Source: Streptomyces cellostaticus (GTDB lineage Bacteria; Actinomycetota; Actinomycetes; Streptomycetales; Streptomycetaceae). From it: 64,000 bases of DNA. This document shows, piece by piece, positions 1 through 8,299 of this stretch. Position numbers and translations under genes: made by a program. Every line of letters begins with the position of its first letter. Positions within the stretch are counted from its first letter, which is position 1. The DNA is taken from assembly GCF_001513965.1 (NCBI RefSeq), contig NZ_KQ948016.1:124001-188000 (forward strand). The letters are read 5' to 3'. Below the pieces are notes generated by a model. It had not been told where the DNA came from, searched no databases, and saw only the letters and a program-made list of their open reading frames with translations.

Positions 1-760
1 GGATCTCGCTCAGCCTACGGTCCTTGTGGACCAGTTCGACGATCGTCAGGCCCGCCTTGGCTGCCATCCGGTCGTGTCCCGAGTCCACCGCCGGGATGCT
101 GGACGCGCCCGGCACGGTGACGCCGAGCGCCTCGGCGGCCGCGGTCAGCGTGGATGCCGTGCCCATGGTCATGCAGTGGCCGGGCGAGCGGGCCAGGCCG
201 CTCTCCAGCCCGGTGAGCTCGCAGTCGCCGATGAGGCCGGCCCGCTTGTCGTCCCAGTACTTCCACATGTCGGTGCCGGAGCCGAGGACCTCGCCCCGCC
301 AGTGGCCCGGGAGCATGGGCCCGGCCGGTACGAAGACGGCGGGCAGGTCCACCGAGGCCGCGCCCATCAGCAGGGCGGGCGTGGACTTGTCGCAGCCGCC
401 CATGAGCACCGCGCCGTCGACGGGGTACGACCGCAGCAGCTCCTCGGTCTCCATCGCGAGCAGGTTGCGGTAGAGCATCGGGGTCGGCTTCTGGAAGGTC
501 TCGCTGAGGGTGGAGACCGGGAACTCGAGCGGGAAGCCCCCGGCCTGCCAGACCCCGCGCTTGACGGCCTGCGCCCGGTCCCGCAGATGCACATGGCAGG
601 GGTTGATGTCGGACCAGGTGTTGAGGATCGCGATGACCGGCTTGCCCAGGTGCTCCTCGGGCAGGTAGCCGAGCTGGCGGGTGCGGGCGCGGTGGCTGAA
701 GGAGCGCAGGCCGTCGGTGCCGTACCACTGGTGGCTTCTCAGCTCGTGCGGCTGCTTCAT
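1..760 (-). CDS. IlvD/Edd-family sugar-acid dehydratase (3' end beyond window)
   Basis: Only the first 253 codons lie in the window; the gene runs off the left edge. The protein is an IlvD/Edd-type dehydratase, which removes water from an aldonic acid to give a 2-keto-3-deoxy acid. Cysteines in NPCH (about residue 55), GGCDKSTP (123) and GHCMTMG (196) are the usual Fe-S ligands of the family. The N-terminus resembles L-arabinonate/xylonate-type dehydratases more than branched-chain IlvD, which is an inference. The ATG overlaps the stop of the upstream DHDPS-family gene by 4 bp (ATGA), so the two are translationally coupled and probably act in one pathway. Confidence 0.85.
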   Translation of the reverse strand, partial: MKQPHELRSHQWYGTDGLRSFSHRARTRQLGYLPEEHLGKPVIAILNTWSDINPCHVHLRDRAQAVKRGVWQAGGFPLEFPVSTLSETFQKPTPMLYRNLLAMETEELLRSYPVDGAVLMGGCDKSTPALLMGAASVDLPAVFVPAGPMLPGHWRGEVLGSGTDMWKYWDDKRAGLIGDCELTGLESGLARSPGHCMTMGTASTLTAAAEALGVTVPGASSIPAVDSGHDRMAAKAGLTIVELVHKDRRLSEI

Positions 761-1668
761 AGGGACCACCCGGCGGCGATGGCGGCGACCTCGGCGCGCT
801 CGTCCTCGGGCAGCTGCCTGCTCGGCGGGCGGACGTCCCGGCGGCACAGGCCGAGCGCGGCCAGGGCCTCCTTGACGACGGTGACGTTGTCGGCGGAGCC
901 GTGGGCGGCGCGTAGTTCCTCGAAGCGGCGGATCTGCTCCCAGACCTTCATGGCGGCCGGAAAGTCACCGGATCGAAGCGCTTCGATCATGTTCAGCGAA
1001 ACGGCCGGGGCGACGTTCACGAGCCCTGAGGTGAAGCCGGTGGCGCCCGCGGAGAAGTAGGAGGGGGCGTACGGTTCGGCGAGGCCCGCCACCCAGACGA
1101 AACGGTCCAGGCCCGCGTCGCGTGCGAAGGCGGCGAACCGTGCGGTGTCCGGGACGGCGTACTTCACGCCGATGACGTTCGGGCAGTGGTCGGCGAGTTC
1201 GGCGAGGCGGGCACCGGACAGCTGGGCGTTGCGGATGTAGGGGACCACGCCCAGTTCGGGCACGGACTCGGCGATGGCGCGGTGGTAGTCGACCCAGCCG
1301 GCGGCCGAGACGTACGGGTGGACGGGCTGGTGGACCATCACCATCCGGGCGCCGAGCGTGCGGGCGTGCCGGGCGGAGGCGGTCGCGGTGGGCAGGTCGT
1401 GGCCGACGCCGACCAGGATCACGGAGCGGTCGCCGGCCTCGTCCACGGTCAACTCGGTGACCAGGCGGCGCTCTTCGGGGGTGAGGGCGTAGAACTCGCC
1501 GGTGTTGCCGTTCGGGGTGAGCGTCCGGATCCCGCCGTCGAGCAGGCGACGCAGCAGGGCCCGGTGGGTGTCCTGCGCGACGGAGCCGTCCGCGGCGAAG
1601 GGGGTCACCGGGATGGCCACCACGTCGGCCAGGGCCGCCCGTTGGGTCTCGAACGTCACGCTGCTCAT
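757..1668 (-). CDS. Dihydrodipicolinate synthase (DapA)-family aldolase/dehydratase
   Basis: A 303-residue class I TIM-barrel lyase of the DHDPS/NAL superfamily. The GNTGE motif (54-58) and the Schiff-base lysine in VIGVKYAVPD (about K169) are visible. It is encoded between a GntR regulator and an aldonate dehydratase, with 4-bp overlaps on both sides. That points to a 2-keto-3-deoxy-sugar-acid dehydratase or aldolase rather than lysine biosynthesis. The start at 1668 is chosen because GGAGGAAGG lies just upstream and the ATGA overlap fits. The exact substrate cannot be read from sequence. Confidence 0.85.
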   Translation of the reverse strand: MSSVTFETQRAALADVVAIPVTPFAADGSVAQDTHRALLRRLLDGGIRTLTPNGNTGEFYALTPEERRLVTELTVDEAGDRSVILVGVGHDLPTATASARHARTLGARMVMVHQPVHPYVSAAGWVDYHRAIAESVPELGVVPYIRNAQLSGARLAELADHCPNVIGVKYAVPDTARFAAFARDAGLDRFVWVAGLAEPYAPSYFSAGATGFTSGLVNVAPAVSLNMIEALRSGDFPAAMKVWEQIRRFEELRAAHGSADNVTVVKEALAALGLCRRDVRPPSRQLPEDERAEVAAIAAGWSL

Positions 1669-2330
1669 TGATGACCTTCCTCCGGGTGGGGCTCGGTGTC
1701 CGAGGGGAAAGCTCGCCGTACGAACGACGCGATGTGGGAGTGCAGGGCGCTCGCGGCGCCGTCCGCGTCGCCGTCCAGCGCGAGCCGCAGGATCTGCCGG
1801 TGCTCGGCGGCCTCCCGCTCCCAGGAGGGGTCGGTCGCCCAGGCCACGGCGGAGACGAGGGCGGCCTGGTCGCGGACCTCGTCCAGCATCCGGCCGAGCA
1901 GCGGGTTGCCGCACGGCAGGTAGAGGGCGCGGTGGAACTCCCGGTTGGCCAGGGAGCGTTCGGCGGTGTCGCCGGCCGCGTCGGCCCGGGTGAGCGCGTC
2001 GCGGGCGGCGTCGAGGGAGGCGCCGCGCCGCACCGCCCGCCGCAGGGCCTCGGGCTCCAGCAGCAGCCGCACGTCGTAGACCTCGCGCGCCATGTCCGCG
2101 TCCACCATGCGCACCGTGACGCCCTTGTACTGGCTCATCACGACGAGACCGGTCCCGGCGAGGGTCTTCAGCGCCTCCCGCACCGGGGTCTTGGACACCC
2201 CGAACTGCGCGGCCAGCTCCGTCTCGACCAGGGCCTGACCGGGCATCAACTGCCCTGTCAGTATGCGGTGTTTGATCGCGTCCAGCACATATTGCGTGCG
2301 GGACGGGATCGGGGTGGGCACAGAGGTCAT
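1665..2330 (-). CDS. GntR/FadR-family (FCD) transcriptional regulator
   Basis: A 221-residue regulator with an N-terminal winged helix (residues about 10-75, with the ELAAQFGVSKTPVREAL recognition region) followed by an all-helical FCD ligand-binding domain. It is first in a three-gene minus-strand operon with a DHDPS-family enzyme and an IlvD/Edd dehydratase. By analogy with other FCD regulators it probably represses that operon and is released by a sugar acid. Candidate operator dyads lie 30-55 bp upstream of its start. Confidence 0.9.
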   Translation of the reverse strand: MTSVPTPIPSRTQYVLDAIKHRILTGQLMPGQALVETELAAQFGVSKTPVREALKTLAGTGLVVMSQYKGVTVRMVDADMAREVYDVRLLLEPEALRRAVRRGASLDAARDALTRADAAGDTAERSLANREFHRALYLPCGNPLLGRMLDEVRDQAALVSAVAWATDPSWEREAAEHRQILRLALDGDADGAASALHSHIASFVRRAFPSDTEPHPEEGHQ

Positions 2331-2360
2331 ACGGCCCTCTCGGATCTCACATATCGCGTC

Positions 2361-2383
2361 TCATATATGACGTACGAAGTACG
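2361..2383. promoter_or_regulatory. Candidate GntR operator: two adjacent palindromes
   Basis: TCATATATGA (2361-2370) is a perfect 10-bp palindrome. It is followed at once by CGTAC-GAA-GTACG (2371-2383), a perfect 5-bp inverted repeat. Both lie in an AT-richer patch upstream of the GntR gene. A related partial copy, CTCACATAT, lies at 2346-2354. Autoregulation is inferred from position. Confidence 0.45.
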
Positions 2384-2461
2384 ACGCGTTGAAGGTAGGA
2401 GGGGGCACGGAGTTCGTCAATGCTTCTGACAAAGGAAGTCGGGGCTGCCGGGGCGGGGGCC

Positions 2462-3223
2462 TCAGACGCTGTGGATGTCGCCCTCGACGGCGGTGAACGT
2501 GGTCCGGCCGAAGACGGCGGCGGCTCGCTCGGTGGCCGCCTCACGGGTGAGCGTGGGGCCGACGTGGGTGACGAGCAGCTCGCGCACCCGCGCCTCGCGG
2601 GCGGTGCGGCCCGCATCCTCCGGCGTCAGATGCACCTGCTGCGAGTGTTCGCCATCGCGATGCTCACCGAGGTCCGCCTCGCACAGGAACAGGTCGGCGC
2701 GGGCGGCGAGTTCGGTGAGCGCCGGGCAGGGTCCGCTGTCTCCCGAGTACGCCAGCACACTGCCCTGGGCCTCGGCGCGCAGCCCGTACGCCTCGGTGTC
2801 GTGGGCGACGGCGCGGGCGGTCAGGCGGAGGTTCCAGTGCCGGACGTCGTGGCCGTCGTGGAGGTCCCGGAAGTCGAAGACGCCCTTCAGGAACTCGACG
2901 TCGGGGCGGCCGAAGAAGCCGGCCAGCCGCCGCGCGCAGTCCTGGGGGGCGTACACGGGGATCGGCGCGTGCGGGGTCATCCCGCCGAAGGCGAAGGCGT
3001 AGGCGGCGGCGAGCAGATCCGCACTGTGGTCGGCGTGCAGATGGGAGATCCAGATCGCGGTGAGCCGGGCGGGATCCGTGTGCCGCTGCAACGCGGCGAA
3101 GGTCCCGGGCCCCGCGTCCACCCACACCTCGGCCCCGCCACCGGACACCAGATAGCCGGAGCAGGGCCGGTCGGGACCCGGGTGCGGCGAGGCGGTACCG
3201 AGGATGGTGAGGGTGAGCGGCAT
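2462..3223 (-). CDS. MBL-fold metallo-hydrolase
   Basis: A 253-residue metallo-beta-lactamase-fold protein. The metal-binding signature HLHADH appears about residue 61, preceded by strands typical of the fold (LTILGTASPHPGPDRPCSGY near the N-terminus). Later GDSGPC and a C-terminal VTHVGP supply further metal ligands. It resembles RNase Z/phosphodiesterase-like members of the superfamily, but the substrate is unknown. The ATG at 3223 begins the conserved domain. An alternative ATG at 3265 overlaps the upstream remnant's stop by 4 bp and is possible. Neither has a clear ribosome binding site. Confidence 0.8.
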   Translation of the reverse strand: MPLTLTILGTASPHPGPDRPCSGYLVSGGGAEVWVDAGPGTFAALQRHTDPARLTAIWISHLHADHSADLLAAAYAFAFGGMTPHAPIPVYAPQDCARRLAGFFGRPDVEFLKGVFDFRDLHDGHDVRHWNLRLTARAVAHDTEAYGLRAEAQGSVLAYSGDSGPCPALTELAARADLFLCEADLGEHRDGEHSQQVHLTPEDAGRTAREARVRELLVTHVGPTLTREAATERAAAVFGRTTFTAVEGDIHSV

Positions 3224-3261
3224 AGGAGGGAGGGTACGACGCCCTGCGCCCGGCTCCCGGC

Positions 3262-3714
3262 TCATTTGACCAAGCGGAACCCCGGGTGTCCCAGCCAGGC
3301 GGCAAGGAACTCGGCGTCCCCGACCTGCCGGACGGAGCGCTCACCGTCCCCCGTGTCGTAGGACACCTCGCGCAAGGTGCCCGGGAAGGGCGAGGGCCCC
3401 TCGAAGAGCATCCCGTCGAAGTCGATCAGCGCGCCCAGGCGCCGGGCCAGGGTGAGGGCGAGATGCCCCAGGGCCCGGTGGTTCGGCGGACCCGAGGAAC
3501 CGGCGAGCAGCACGATCCCGTGCGCCGGCGGACGCGGGAAGCCCGAGTAGTCGTCGTCGGCGCCGGGGATCTGGTCGTCCACGCCCAGGGTGAAGCACCC
3601 GGTCCCGTCGAGGTCCGCCTGCCGCAGCCCGAGCGGGCGGGCGTCCGCGATCCAGAAGTCGGCGCCCCCGTCGCCCCCGGCCCGGACGGGCTCACAGAAG
3701 GTCTCCAGCCAGGG
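3262..3714 (-). pseudogene. 5'-truncated remnant, DUF6368-like
   Basis: An open frame of 151 codons begins immediately after, and in frame with, the TAG stop of the upstream gene (3715-3717). It has no ATG; the first possible start is a GTG at 3582, which would leave 106 residues. The translated segment (from PWLETFCEPVRAGG, through FWIADARPLGLRQADLDG, to the C-terminal WLGHPGFRLVK) reads like the C-terminal part of a conserved actinobacterial protein of the DUF6368 type. Codon bias is normal along its length, including upstream of the GTG, so the missing N-terminus was probably lost by a deletion at the gene junction. The family assignment is from memory of the pattern and is tentative. Confidence 0.5.
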
Positions 3715-4302
3715 CTACGGCCGCCACCCCGGATCCCGCCCGCTCAGCCCCAGCGCCCGGTCCAGCAGCGGCGCCTCGGCGGGGACCGCCACGACCGGGC
3801 CGAAGGGGCCGTTGCCCTGGTCCGGGTCGTCGGTCGCCGCGAGGAGGAAGGCGTGGGCCGAGGTGAGGGCCGCGGGGTCGGGGGTGTAGGGGAGGCCGGT
3901 GGCGCGGGCCAGGTCCCAGCCGTGGATCACCAGCTCGTCGGCGGTGACCGCACCCGCGACCGCGCCGGGCAGGTCCACCCCGCCCGCGCGGGTCATACCG
4001 GTCCAGGCGGCCGGGTCGCGCCAGGCGTCGGCGAGTTCGTCCAGCACCTTGGGCAGTTCCTCGCGCCAGCCGGGGCCGATGTCCGGGACGACCACGTTCG
4101 GGGGAGTGTCGGTCGTCGTACCCAGGTCCTTGCGGGCGGCGTCGCGGAGGGCGACGGACAGTCCCAGCAGGTGGCCCAGCAGATTGCGTACCGCCAGGTC
4201 CGGGCACGGTGTGGGGCCCGGCAGCTGGTCGTCGGTCACGGCCTCCGCGAGCCGCGCCAGAATCCGGGTCTGGGGGCCGAGGTCGAGGATCGTGTCGGTC
4301 AT
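3715..4302 (-). CDS. TIGR03086-type maleylpyruvate isomerase/mycothiol-dependent family protein
   Basis: A 195-residue DinB/MDMPI-like four-helix protein. Recognisable features are the PTPCPDLAVRNLLGHLLG segment (about 29-46), a metal-ligand His there, and the ADELVIHGWDLARATG block (about 120-135) with a second His. Members are mycothiol-dependent isomerases or of unknown substrate. AAGGAG lies 7 nt before the ATG. The start overlaps the stop of the upstream DUF6010 gene (ATGA). Confidence 0.8.
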   Translation of the reverse strand: MTDTILDLGPQTRILARLAEAVTDDQLPGPTPCPDLAVRNLLGHLLGLSVALRDAARKDLGTTTDTPPNVVVPDIGPGWREELPKVLDELADAWRDPAAWTGMTRAGGVDLPGAVAGAVTADELVIHGWDLARATGLPYTPDPAALTSAHAFLLAATDDPDQGNGPFGPVVAVPAEAPLLDRALGLSGRDPGWRP

Positions 4303-4682
4303 GCCTTGCTCCTTGGGGGTTGCGCTACCCGTACGGAGGGGTGACTGGACGGCTCGCCGAAACTCATCGGTGCCCTGCGGCCGCGCAGCGACTCCCATGG
4401 TGACCGGCCGCCCCCGACGCACCACACCGCGATCACCGGATCGCACAGCGCGCAGCCGAACGAGGAATCGTGGGCGAACGGGACGATCGGGTGGCCATTG
4501 AGGTGGTGCACGACATCCCAGGCCGTGTGCAGCAGCCAGCCGACGCCGATCCAGGCCCAGGAGTCCAGGCCCTTGTAGGCGACGAAAGTGGCCACCGCGG
4601 TGAAGGCGAACTCCCAGCCGCCGAGGCCGCCGCCGCTGAGACAGGCGGCGCCCGCGCAGGCGCCGTGGGCGTCGATACTCAC
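4299..4682 (-). CDS. DUF6010-like membrane protein, N-terminus apparently short
   Basis: About 127 residues from a GTG at 4682. The core, LSGGGLGGWEFAF then WAWIGVGWLLHTAWDVVHHL and SSFGCALCDPVIAVW, matches the DUF6010 family of small integral membrane proteins of unknown role. Family members normally carry a further transmembrane segment before this core. Here the upstream codons in frame (back to about 4760) do not look like one, so the gene is either truncated or uses an unusual start. Its stop overlaps the next gene's ATG by 4 bp. Confidence 0.55.
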   Translation of the reverse strand: MSIDAHGACAGAACLSGGGLGGWEFAFTAVATFVAYKGLDSWAWIGVGWLLHTAWDVVHHLNGHPIVPFAHDSSFGCALCDPVIAVWCVGGGRSPWESLRGRRAPMSFGEPSSHPSVRVAQPPRSKA

Positions 4683-4882
4683 CGCGCCCCGCCGGACTGC
4701 TGCCGCGGCGACCCCGAGTGCCCCCGCGCGACAGGAGCAAGTGGTCGTCCTGGAGATCCGTGCAGCCGACAGCAGCCAGTACACCGATTTCCTTGTGGGC
4801 GAGTTGCGCAAGACGGTCCGGACCCGTGGATCGGTAGAGGCCACGTTCGCGCCGCCACGCGGCAGATGGCCGCTCAAGCATG

Positions 4883-4917
4883 GATGGCCTCGCGGAGGCG
4901 AACACCGCGAGGCCATC
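4883..4917. terminator. 13-bp perfect hairpin
   Basis: GATGGCCTCGCGG and its exact complement CCGCGAGGCCATC flank a 9-nt loop. It lies 61 nt downstream of the 41-residue gene on the minus strand and fits a terminator for that operon. The rest of the gap 4683-4977 has no convincing minus-strand gene. A plus-strand frame at about 4700-4860 looks protein-like (see findings). Confidence 0.6.
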
Positions 4918-4977
4918 GTGCTGCACCCGTCCGCCCTCTCGCCCTGGGGGGCGGGAGTACTGAGGACGAGCGGGCTG

Positions 4978-5103
4978 TCAGGGTCTGGGCAGGATGATGA
5001 ATCCCCGCACCGGCTTCGGCTCCGGGTCACGCGACTTCGGCTGCTGCGTGCGCTTCCACGCCGCTACCAGGTCCGCGTACCGCGGGTCGATCCACTCGGA
5101 CAT
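4978..5103 (-). CDS. Small hypothetical protein (41 aa)
   Basis: A 41-residue frame starting MSEWIDPRYADLVAAWKRTQ and ending GFIILPRP. A strong GGGAGG ribosome binding site lies 6 nt before the ATG, and the gene begins 24 nt after the stop of the upstream unknown gene, so it is probably co-transcribed. It has a predicted amphipathic helix and a proline-rich tail, with no signal peptide or transmembrane segment. I do not recognise a family. A 13-bp hairpin follows it. Confidence 0.65.
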   Translation of the reverse strand: MSEWIDPRYADLVAAWKRTQQPKSRDPEPKPVRGFIILPRP

Positions 5104-5127
5104 GCGGCCCTCCCTTCACCAGGGAGG

Positions 5128-5661
5128 CTAGACGATGCCGCCGTCGGGCTTCGGCTTCGGCGTGATGACAATGGTGCACTCCGGGGCGTGCTGGCAGTTC
5201 GCCGCCACCGAAACGAGGGTCTCGTCGGTCGGCGGGCCCCACAGCTCCGGGTCCGCCTCCCAACCGAGTTCGGCGATCTTCTCGCGGGCCCGGTCCAGGA
5301 TCAGCGGGTCGTAGTTCGTCGGGTCGTACCCCGGGGAGTGGTGCACGAACCGGCCGCCGAGCTGCTGGCACAGGTCGGCGTACATGGCGGTGTGCAGGAT
5401 CAGGGCGTGCCAGCCCCCGTCAACGATCCTCGATGGTGCGAGGCCGACGCCCGGGCTCGCTGAACAGGCGGCGACGAACTTGAGGCCTTCCTCGACGATT
5501 CGGCCGGCCATCTCTTCGGACATCTTCGGGTTGGCGTCCATGACGGTCTTGCGGCAGCTGGCGAACCGCTCATCGGTGATGAGCATGCGGGCGAGTGGAG
5601 GCTTCGGTCCGGGACCCGGTTCCGGCGGCACAGGCCCGGGGCCGGGCAGGGGTACGCTCAC
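5128..5661 (-). CDS. Conserved hypothetical protein with proline/glycine-rich N-terminus
   Basis: 177 residues from a GTG preceded by AAGGAG 7 nt upstream. The N-terminal 20 residues are a Pro-Gly repeat (PGPGPVPPEPGPGP). The rest is helical and contains VDGGWHALILHTAMYADLC and GGRFVHHSPGY, a His/Trp pattern also seen in proteins annotated as glycine-rich-domain-like. A C-terminal Cys pair (CQHAPEC) could bind metal. It sits between the 228-residue unknown gene and the 41-residue gene, all on the minus strand. The function is unknown. Confidence 0.7.
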   Translation of the reverse strand: MSVPLPGPGPVPPEPGPGPKPPLARMLITDERFASCRKTVMDANPKMSEEMAGRIVEEGLKFVAACSASPGVGLAPSRIVDGGWHALILHTAMYADLCQQLGGRFVHHSPGYDPTNYDPLILDRAREKIAELGWEADPELWGPPTDETLVSVAANCQHAPECTIVITPKPKPDGGIV

Positions 5662-5741
5662 GATGATCTCCTTCGCTGGTAGCGGATGGGATACGCGTCC
5701 GGGCCTGTCGTCTTTGCGGGATGTCGGCCCGGGCGTTCCCG

Positions 5742-6428
5742 TCACTTGCGTGCGTCGTGGCGCAGGCCGGTGACGGAAGCAGTGGGGTCGACGGCGTCCA
5801 ACTGATGTGCCTGCGCGAGCAACTCGTGCCCGGCGGCGATCAGCCGGGCGACGTGCAGGGGCTCGCAGAGCACTGCGGGCGACTCCATGGAGACCGCCCA
5901 GTACGACCCGATGCCAGAGCGGGAGCGGTCGGCGTCCAGCCGCGGCACGCCCAGATAGGTACCCCGCCCGATAACTGCCACGTCTGCCGCCTGCCAGTCC
6001 GTAGCGGCCTCGTGCCATGTCCTGGGCACGCTCGCAGGGACGAGGAGGTAGTACCGCGACCGGTGTCGGTCGCAGATCACGGGACCGCCCTGCAGGGCTT
6101 CCTTCAGCACGGCATCGACGTCCGCCGGCTTCGTGCTCGCGGCCATGGCACGGATGAGGGGGCCGGGGAGCCGGACGGCGGCGAACAGCGTGCCGAGCGG
6201 CAGCAAAGTCACGCTGTGCTCCTGCCACTCCATCCTGGCGCGCTCTCGCCCGAAGCTGGGGAGGGTGGAGAGGAGCCAGTGTTCGGCCGCCAACCGGCGT
6301 TCAGCGCTCGTGTGGACGACTACGCCCATCTCCGGTGTCACGGGGCGCAGGTCCTGCTGGCCAATGTTGCGGCTCACGGAGGCGGCCTCCAAGCCCGAAA
6401 TCGGTTCCTTCTTCACAGGGGCGGTCAT
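5742..6428 (-). CDS. Hypothetical protein (228 aa), divergent from the XRE regulator
   Basis: No family is recognised with confidence. The protein is soluble and mixed alpha/beta, with an internal segment HSVTLLPLGTLFAAVRLPG followed by VICDRHRSRYYLLVPASVP. Such segments recur in small Streptomyces proteins encoded beside XRE regulators and plasmid-type genes, which is an inference from pattern memory. The ATG at 6428 has GTGGGAG some 10 nt upstream. Codon bias is weaker than in the metabolic genes, as in its neighbours 5128-8250, suggesting an accessory block. The 126-bp gap to the XRE gene is a divergent promoter region. Confidence 0.65.
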   Translation of the reverse strand: MTAPVKKEPISGLEAASVSRNIGQQDLRPVTPEMGVVVHTSAERRLAAEHWLLSTLPSFGRERARMEWQEHSVTLLPLGTLFAAVRLPGPLIRAMAASTKPADVDAVLKEALQGGPVICDRHRSRYYLLVPASVPRTWHEAATDWQAADVAVIGRGTYLGVPRLDADRSRSGIGSYWAVSMESPAVLCEPLHVARLIAAGHELLAQAHQLDAVDPTASVTGLRHDARK

Positions 6429-6554
6429 GGCGGCATCACTCCCACTACGCTGAGTTGCCCGGTCGTCACCCTGACGGTATGTAGAGGTGCCCGCCGCTTG
6501 TAGTGACTGTGAGTACGGGTAGGAGCCCGTCAGGCGCGGGCAAGGGGGGGCGCC

Positions 6555-7586
6555 ATGAACCAACAGCTGAAAGGAGCCCTGACCGGGGGTCAGGGATCAC
6601 GCGGGCGGGGCCGCGCGGGCGTCATCTCCGGGTACGTCTTCCGGGTCATACGCGAACAGCTGGGCCATACGCAGGACAGCCTCGCCGAGGCGTTCCACGT
6701 ATCGACGGACACCGTGGCTGGCTGGGAGTCGGGGCGCCGACCACTGACCGCCGTACCGGTCGGGCAGATGCTCGTACACCGCCACCGCCTCATGCAGATG
6801 GCCACAGCGCCGGCTCTGCTCGCAGTGCTTGAGCGGGCAGTGGAAGCCGACATGCTGCTGGCGCGTGCCCTCGAAGATGAAGGCCCCACCGATGACAGCC
6901 CCCTCGGCGCATGGGTCATGCAGCGCGACCTCGTCGAGGTCCTGACGTGGCCACTGAACGGCGTGACACCTGGACCGCTGCGCGACTTGCCCGCGCCGCC
7001 TCGGCCGCGCCGCGGGCCCGTGCCCACCGCACCCGAGCTGCCGGCGGGCGACCGCGCCCGCTTCTTCGCCCGGATGCGGCAGACCGCCGAGCAGGCGCGT
7101 GGTGACCGTGACTTCCTGCTGCGGCGTCAGGCCCTGTACCTAGCCGGTTTCGACTCAGATGCGGACACGTTCGCATGGCTGGCGCACCAGCAGAGGACCG
7201 AGCGGCCCGACGACTGGCTGACGCGATGGCTGAACTCCCGGTCGGTGGCCGCTGTCGCCGCCCGCCAGGGCGACCGAGACCGTATGACGCACTTCATCAC
7301 CCGGACCCTTGGAGACGACGACAAGGCCGAGGCCGCCAACCTCAACTACTGGGCCTACTGGATCGGGGAATCTCCGCACATCCAACTGTCCGACGACTTC
7401 ATTGCCGAACCCAGCCCCGGGCCCTGGCCCGGTGACCGTTTGCTGGGCCATCTCGTCAAAGGCCTCACGCCCCGGCATGGCTTTTTTGACCTCAACGTGC
7501 ACACCTTATGCGCGTCCGAATCTGCTGCGTGCATCCTCCGCGGCTGGCCGGGCTCTACGCGAACGGCTGCCGGTGATGTTGGATGA
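6555..7586 (+). CDS. XRE-family regulator, C-terminus frameshifted
   Basis: The N-terminal helix-turn-helix (about residues 24-65: [20 protein letters not shown] then [15 protein letters not shown]) is followed by a long helical domain with [19 protein letters not shown] and [13 protein letters not shown], the standard arrangement of large Streptomyces XRE regulators. The frame as read ends at 7586 with an atypical tail. The expected tail ([12 protein letters not shown] ... QYAIRLAEA) continues in another frame to a TGA at 7654-7656. The switch is near 7510-7520, consistent with a 2-nt loss or 1-nt gain. The gene precedes the HD gene by 12 nt beyond that second stop. Confidence 0.75.
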   Translation: MNQQLKGALTGGQGSRGRGRAGVISGYVFRVIREQLGHTQDSLAEAFHVSTDTVAGWESGRRPLTAVPVGQMLVHRHRLMQMATAPALLAVLERAVEADMLLARALEDEGPTDDSPLGAWVMQRDLVEVLTWPLNGVTPGPLRDLPAPPRPRRGPVPTAPELPAGDRARFFARMRQTAEQARGDRDFLLRRQALYLAGFDSDADTFAWLAHQQRTERPDDWLTRWLNSRSVAAVAARQGDRDRMTHFITRTLGDDDKAEAANLNYWAYWIGESPHIQLSDDFIAEPSPGPWPGDRLLGHLVKGLTPRHGFFDLNVHTLCASESAACILRGWPGSTRTAAGDVG

Positions 7587-7668
7587 TGCCCAGTCGCCGC
7601 AGGCTCGGCGGGAGCTCGAGGGCATCCAGTACGCAATCCGCCTCGCTGAGGCGTGAAAGGGGACACCA

Positions 7669-8250
7669 GTGGGTGACCAGGATTTGGCGGACGTGGCCCA
7701 CTTCCTGTGGGAGGCAGGCACGCTGAAGTCGGCACGCAGGACGGGCTGGTGGATGGCAGGCGTGCGGGACCCCGAGAGCGTCGCCGAGCACGCGTGGCGT
7801 ACGTCGGTCATCGCCTCGGTCATCGCAACCCTTGAGGGCGCTGATGCCGCGCGCGCCGCGCACTTGGCGGTATGGCACGACTCGCAGGAGACGCGCACGG
7901 GCGACGTGAACCACCTGGGGAAGAAGTACGCCGCCCCTGGCGACCCCGAGGCTGTGACCGAGGACCAGACGGCCGGGATGCCGGAGGTACTACGCACCGC
8001 TGTGCGCGCCGTCGTAGCCGAGTACGAGGCGAAGGAGACATCCGAGGCCATCTGTGCGCGCGACGCGGACAAGCTGGAGTGCATGTTGCAGGGTCTTGAG
8101 TACAAGGCGCAGGGGTACAGCTCGGCTCAGCGATGGATCGACAACAGCCGGGCCCGAATCGTCACGGAGTCCGGACAGCGGCTGGCTGATGAGCTGCTGG
8201 CCCAAGAGCCCCTCGCCTGGCTGCGCGCAGTCATGCGTGAGAAGAACTGA
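7669..8250 (+). CDS. HD-domain phosphohydrolase (YfbR-like)
   Basis: 193 residues, GTG start with AAAGGGGA upstream. HD-superfamily metal ligands are visible: H41 in SVAEHAWRT, H70-D71 in AVWHDSQE and an Asp in ARDADKLE (about 134). This pattern matches the HD_3/YfbR group of 5'-deoxynucleotidases. It follows the XRE regulator closely on the same strand, so the pair is probably one transcript. The nucleotidase role is inferred from family. Confidence 0.8.
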   Translation: MGDQDLADVAHFLWEAGTLKSARRTGWWMAGVRDPESVAEHAWRTSVIASVIATLEGADAARAAHLAVWHDSQETRTGDVNHLGKKYAAPGDPEAVTEDQTAGMPEVLRTAVRAVVAEYEAKETSEAICARDADKLECMLQGLEYKAQGYSSAQRWIDNSRARIVTESGQRLADELLAQEPLAWLRAVMREKN

Positions 8251-8266
8251 CCCAGACGCCACGCAA

Positions 8267-8299
8267 GCGGCCCCGTCCCCGGAGGAGAGGCGGGGCCGC
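8267..8299 (+). terminator. Hairpin after the HD gene
   Basis: GCGGCCCCG (8267-8275) pairs perfectly with CGGGGCCGC (8291-8299) around a 15-nt loop. It lies 17 nt after the HD gene stop. No T tract follows, which is common in Streptomyces. Confidence 0.6.

Noticed and set aside
26..1060. Long plus-strand open frame opposite the sugar-acid genes
   Set aside because: It is the antisense shadow of the IlvD/Edd and DHDPS-family genes; the translation is Gly/Arg/Val-rich with no domain.
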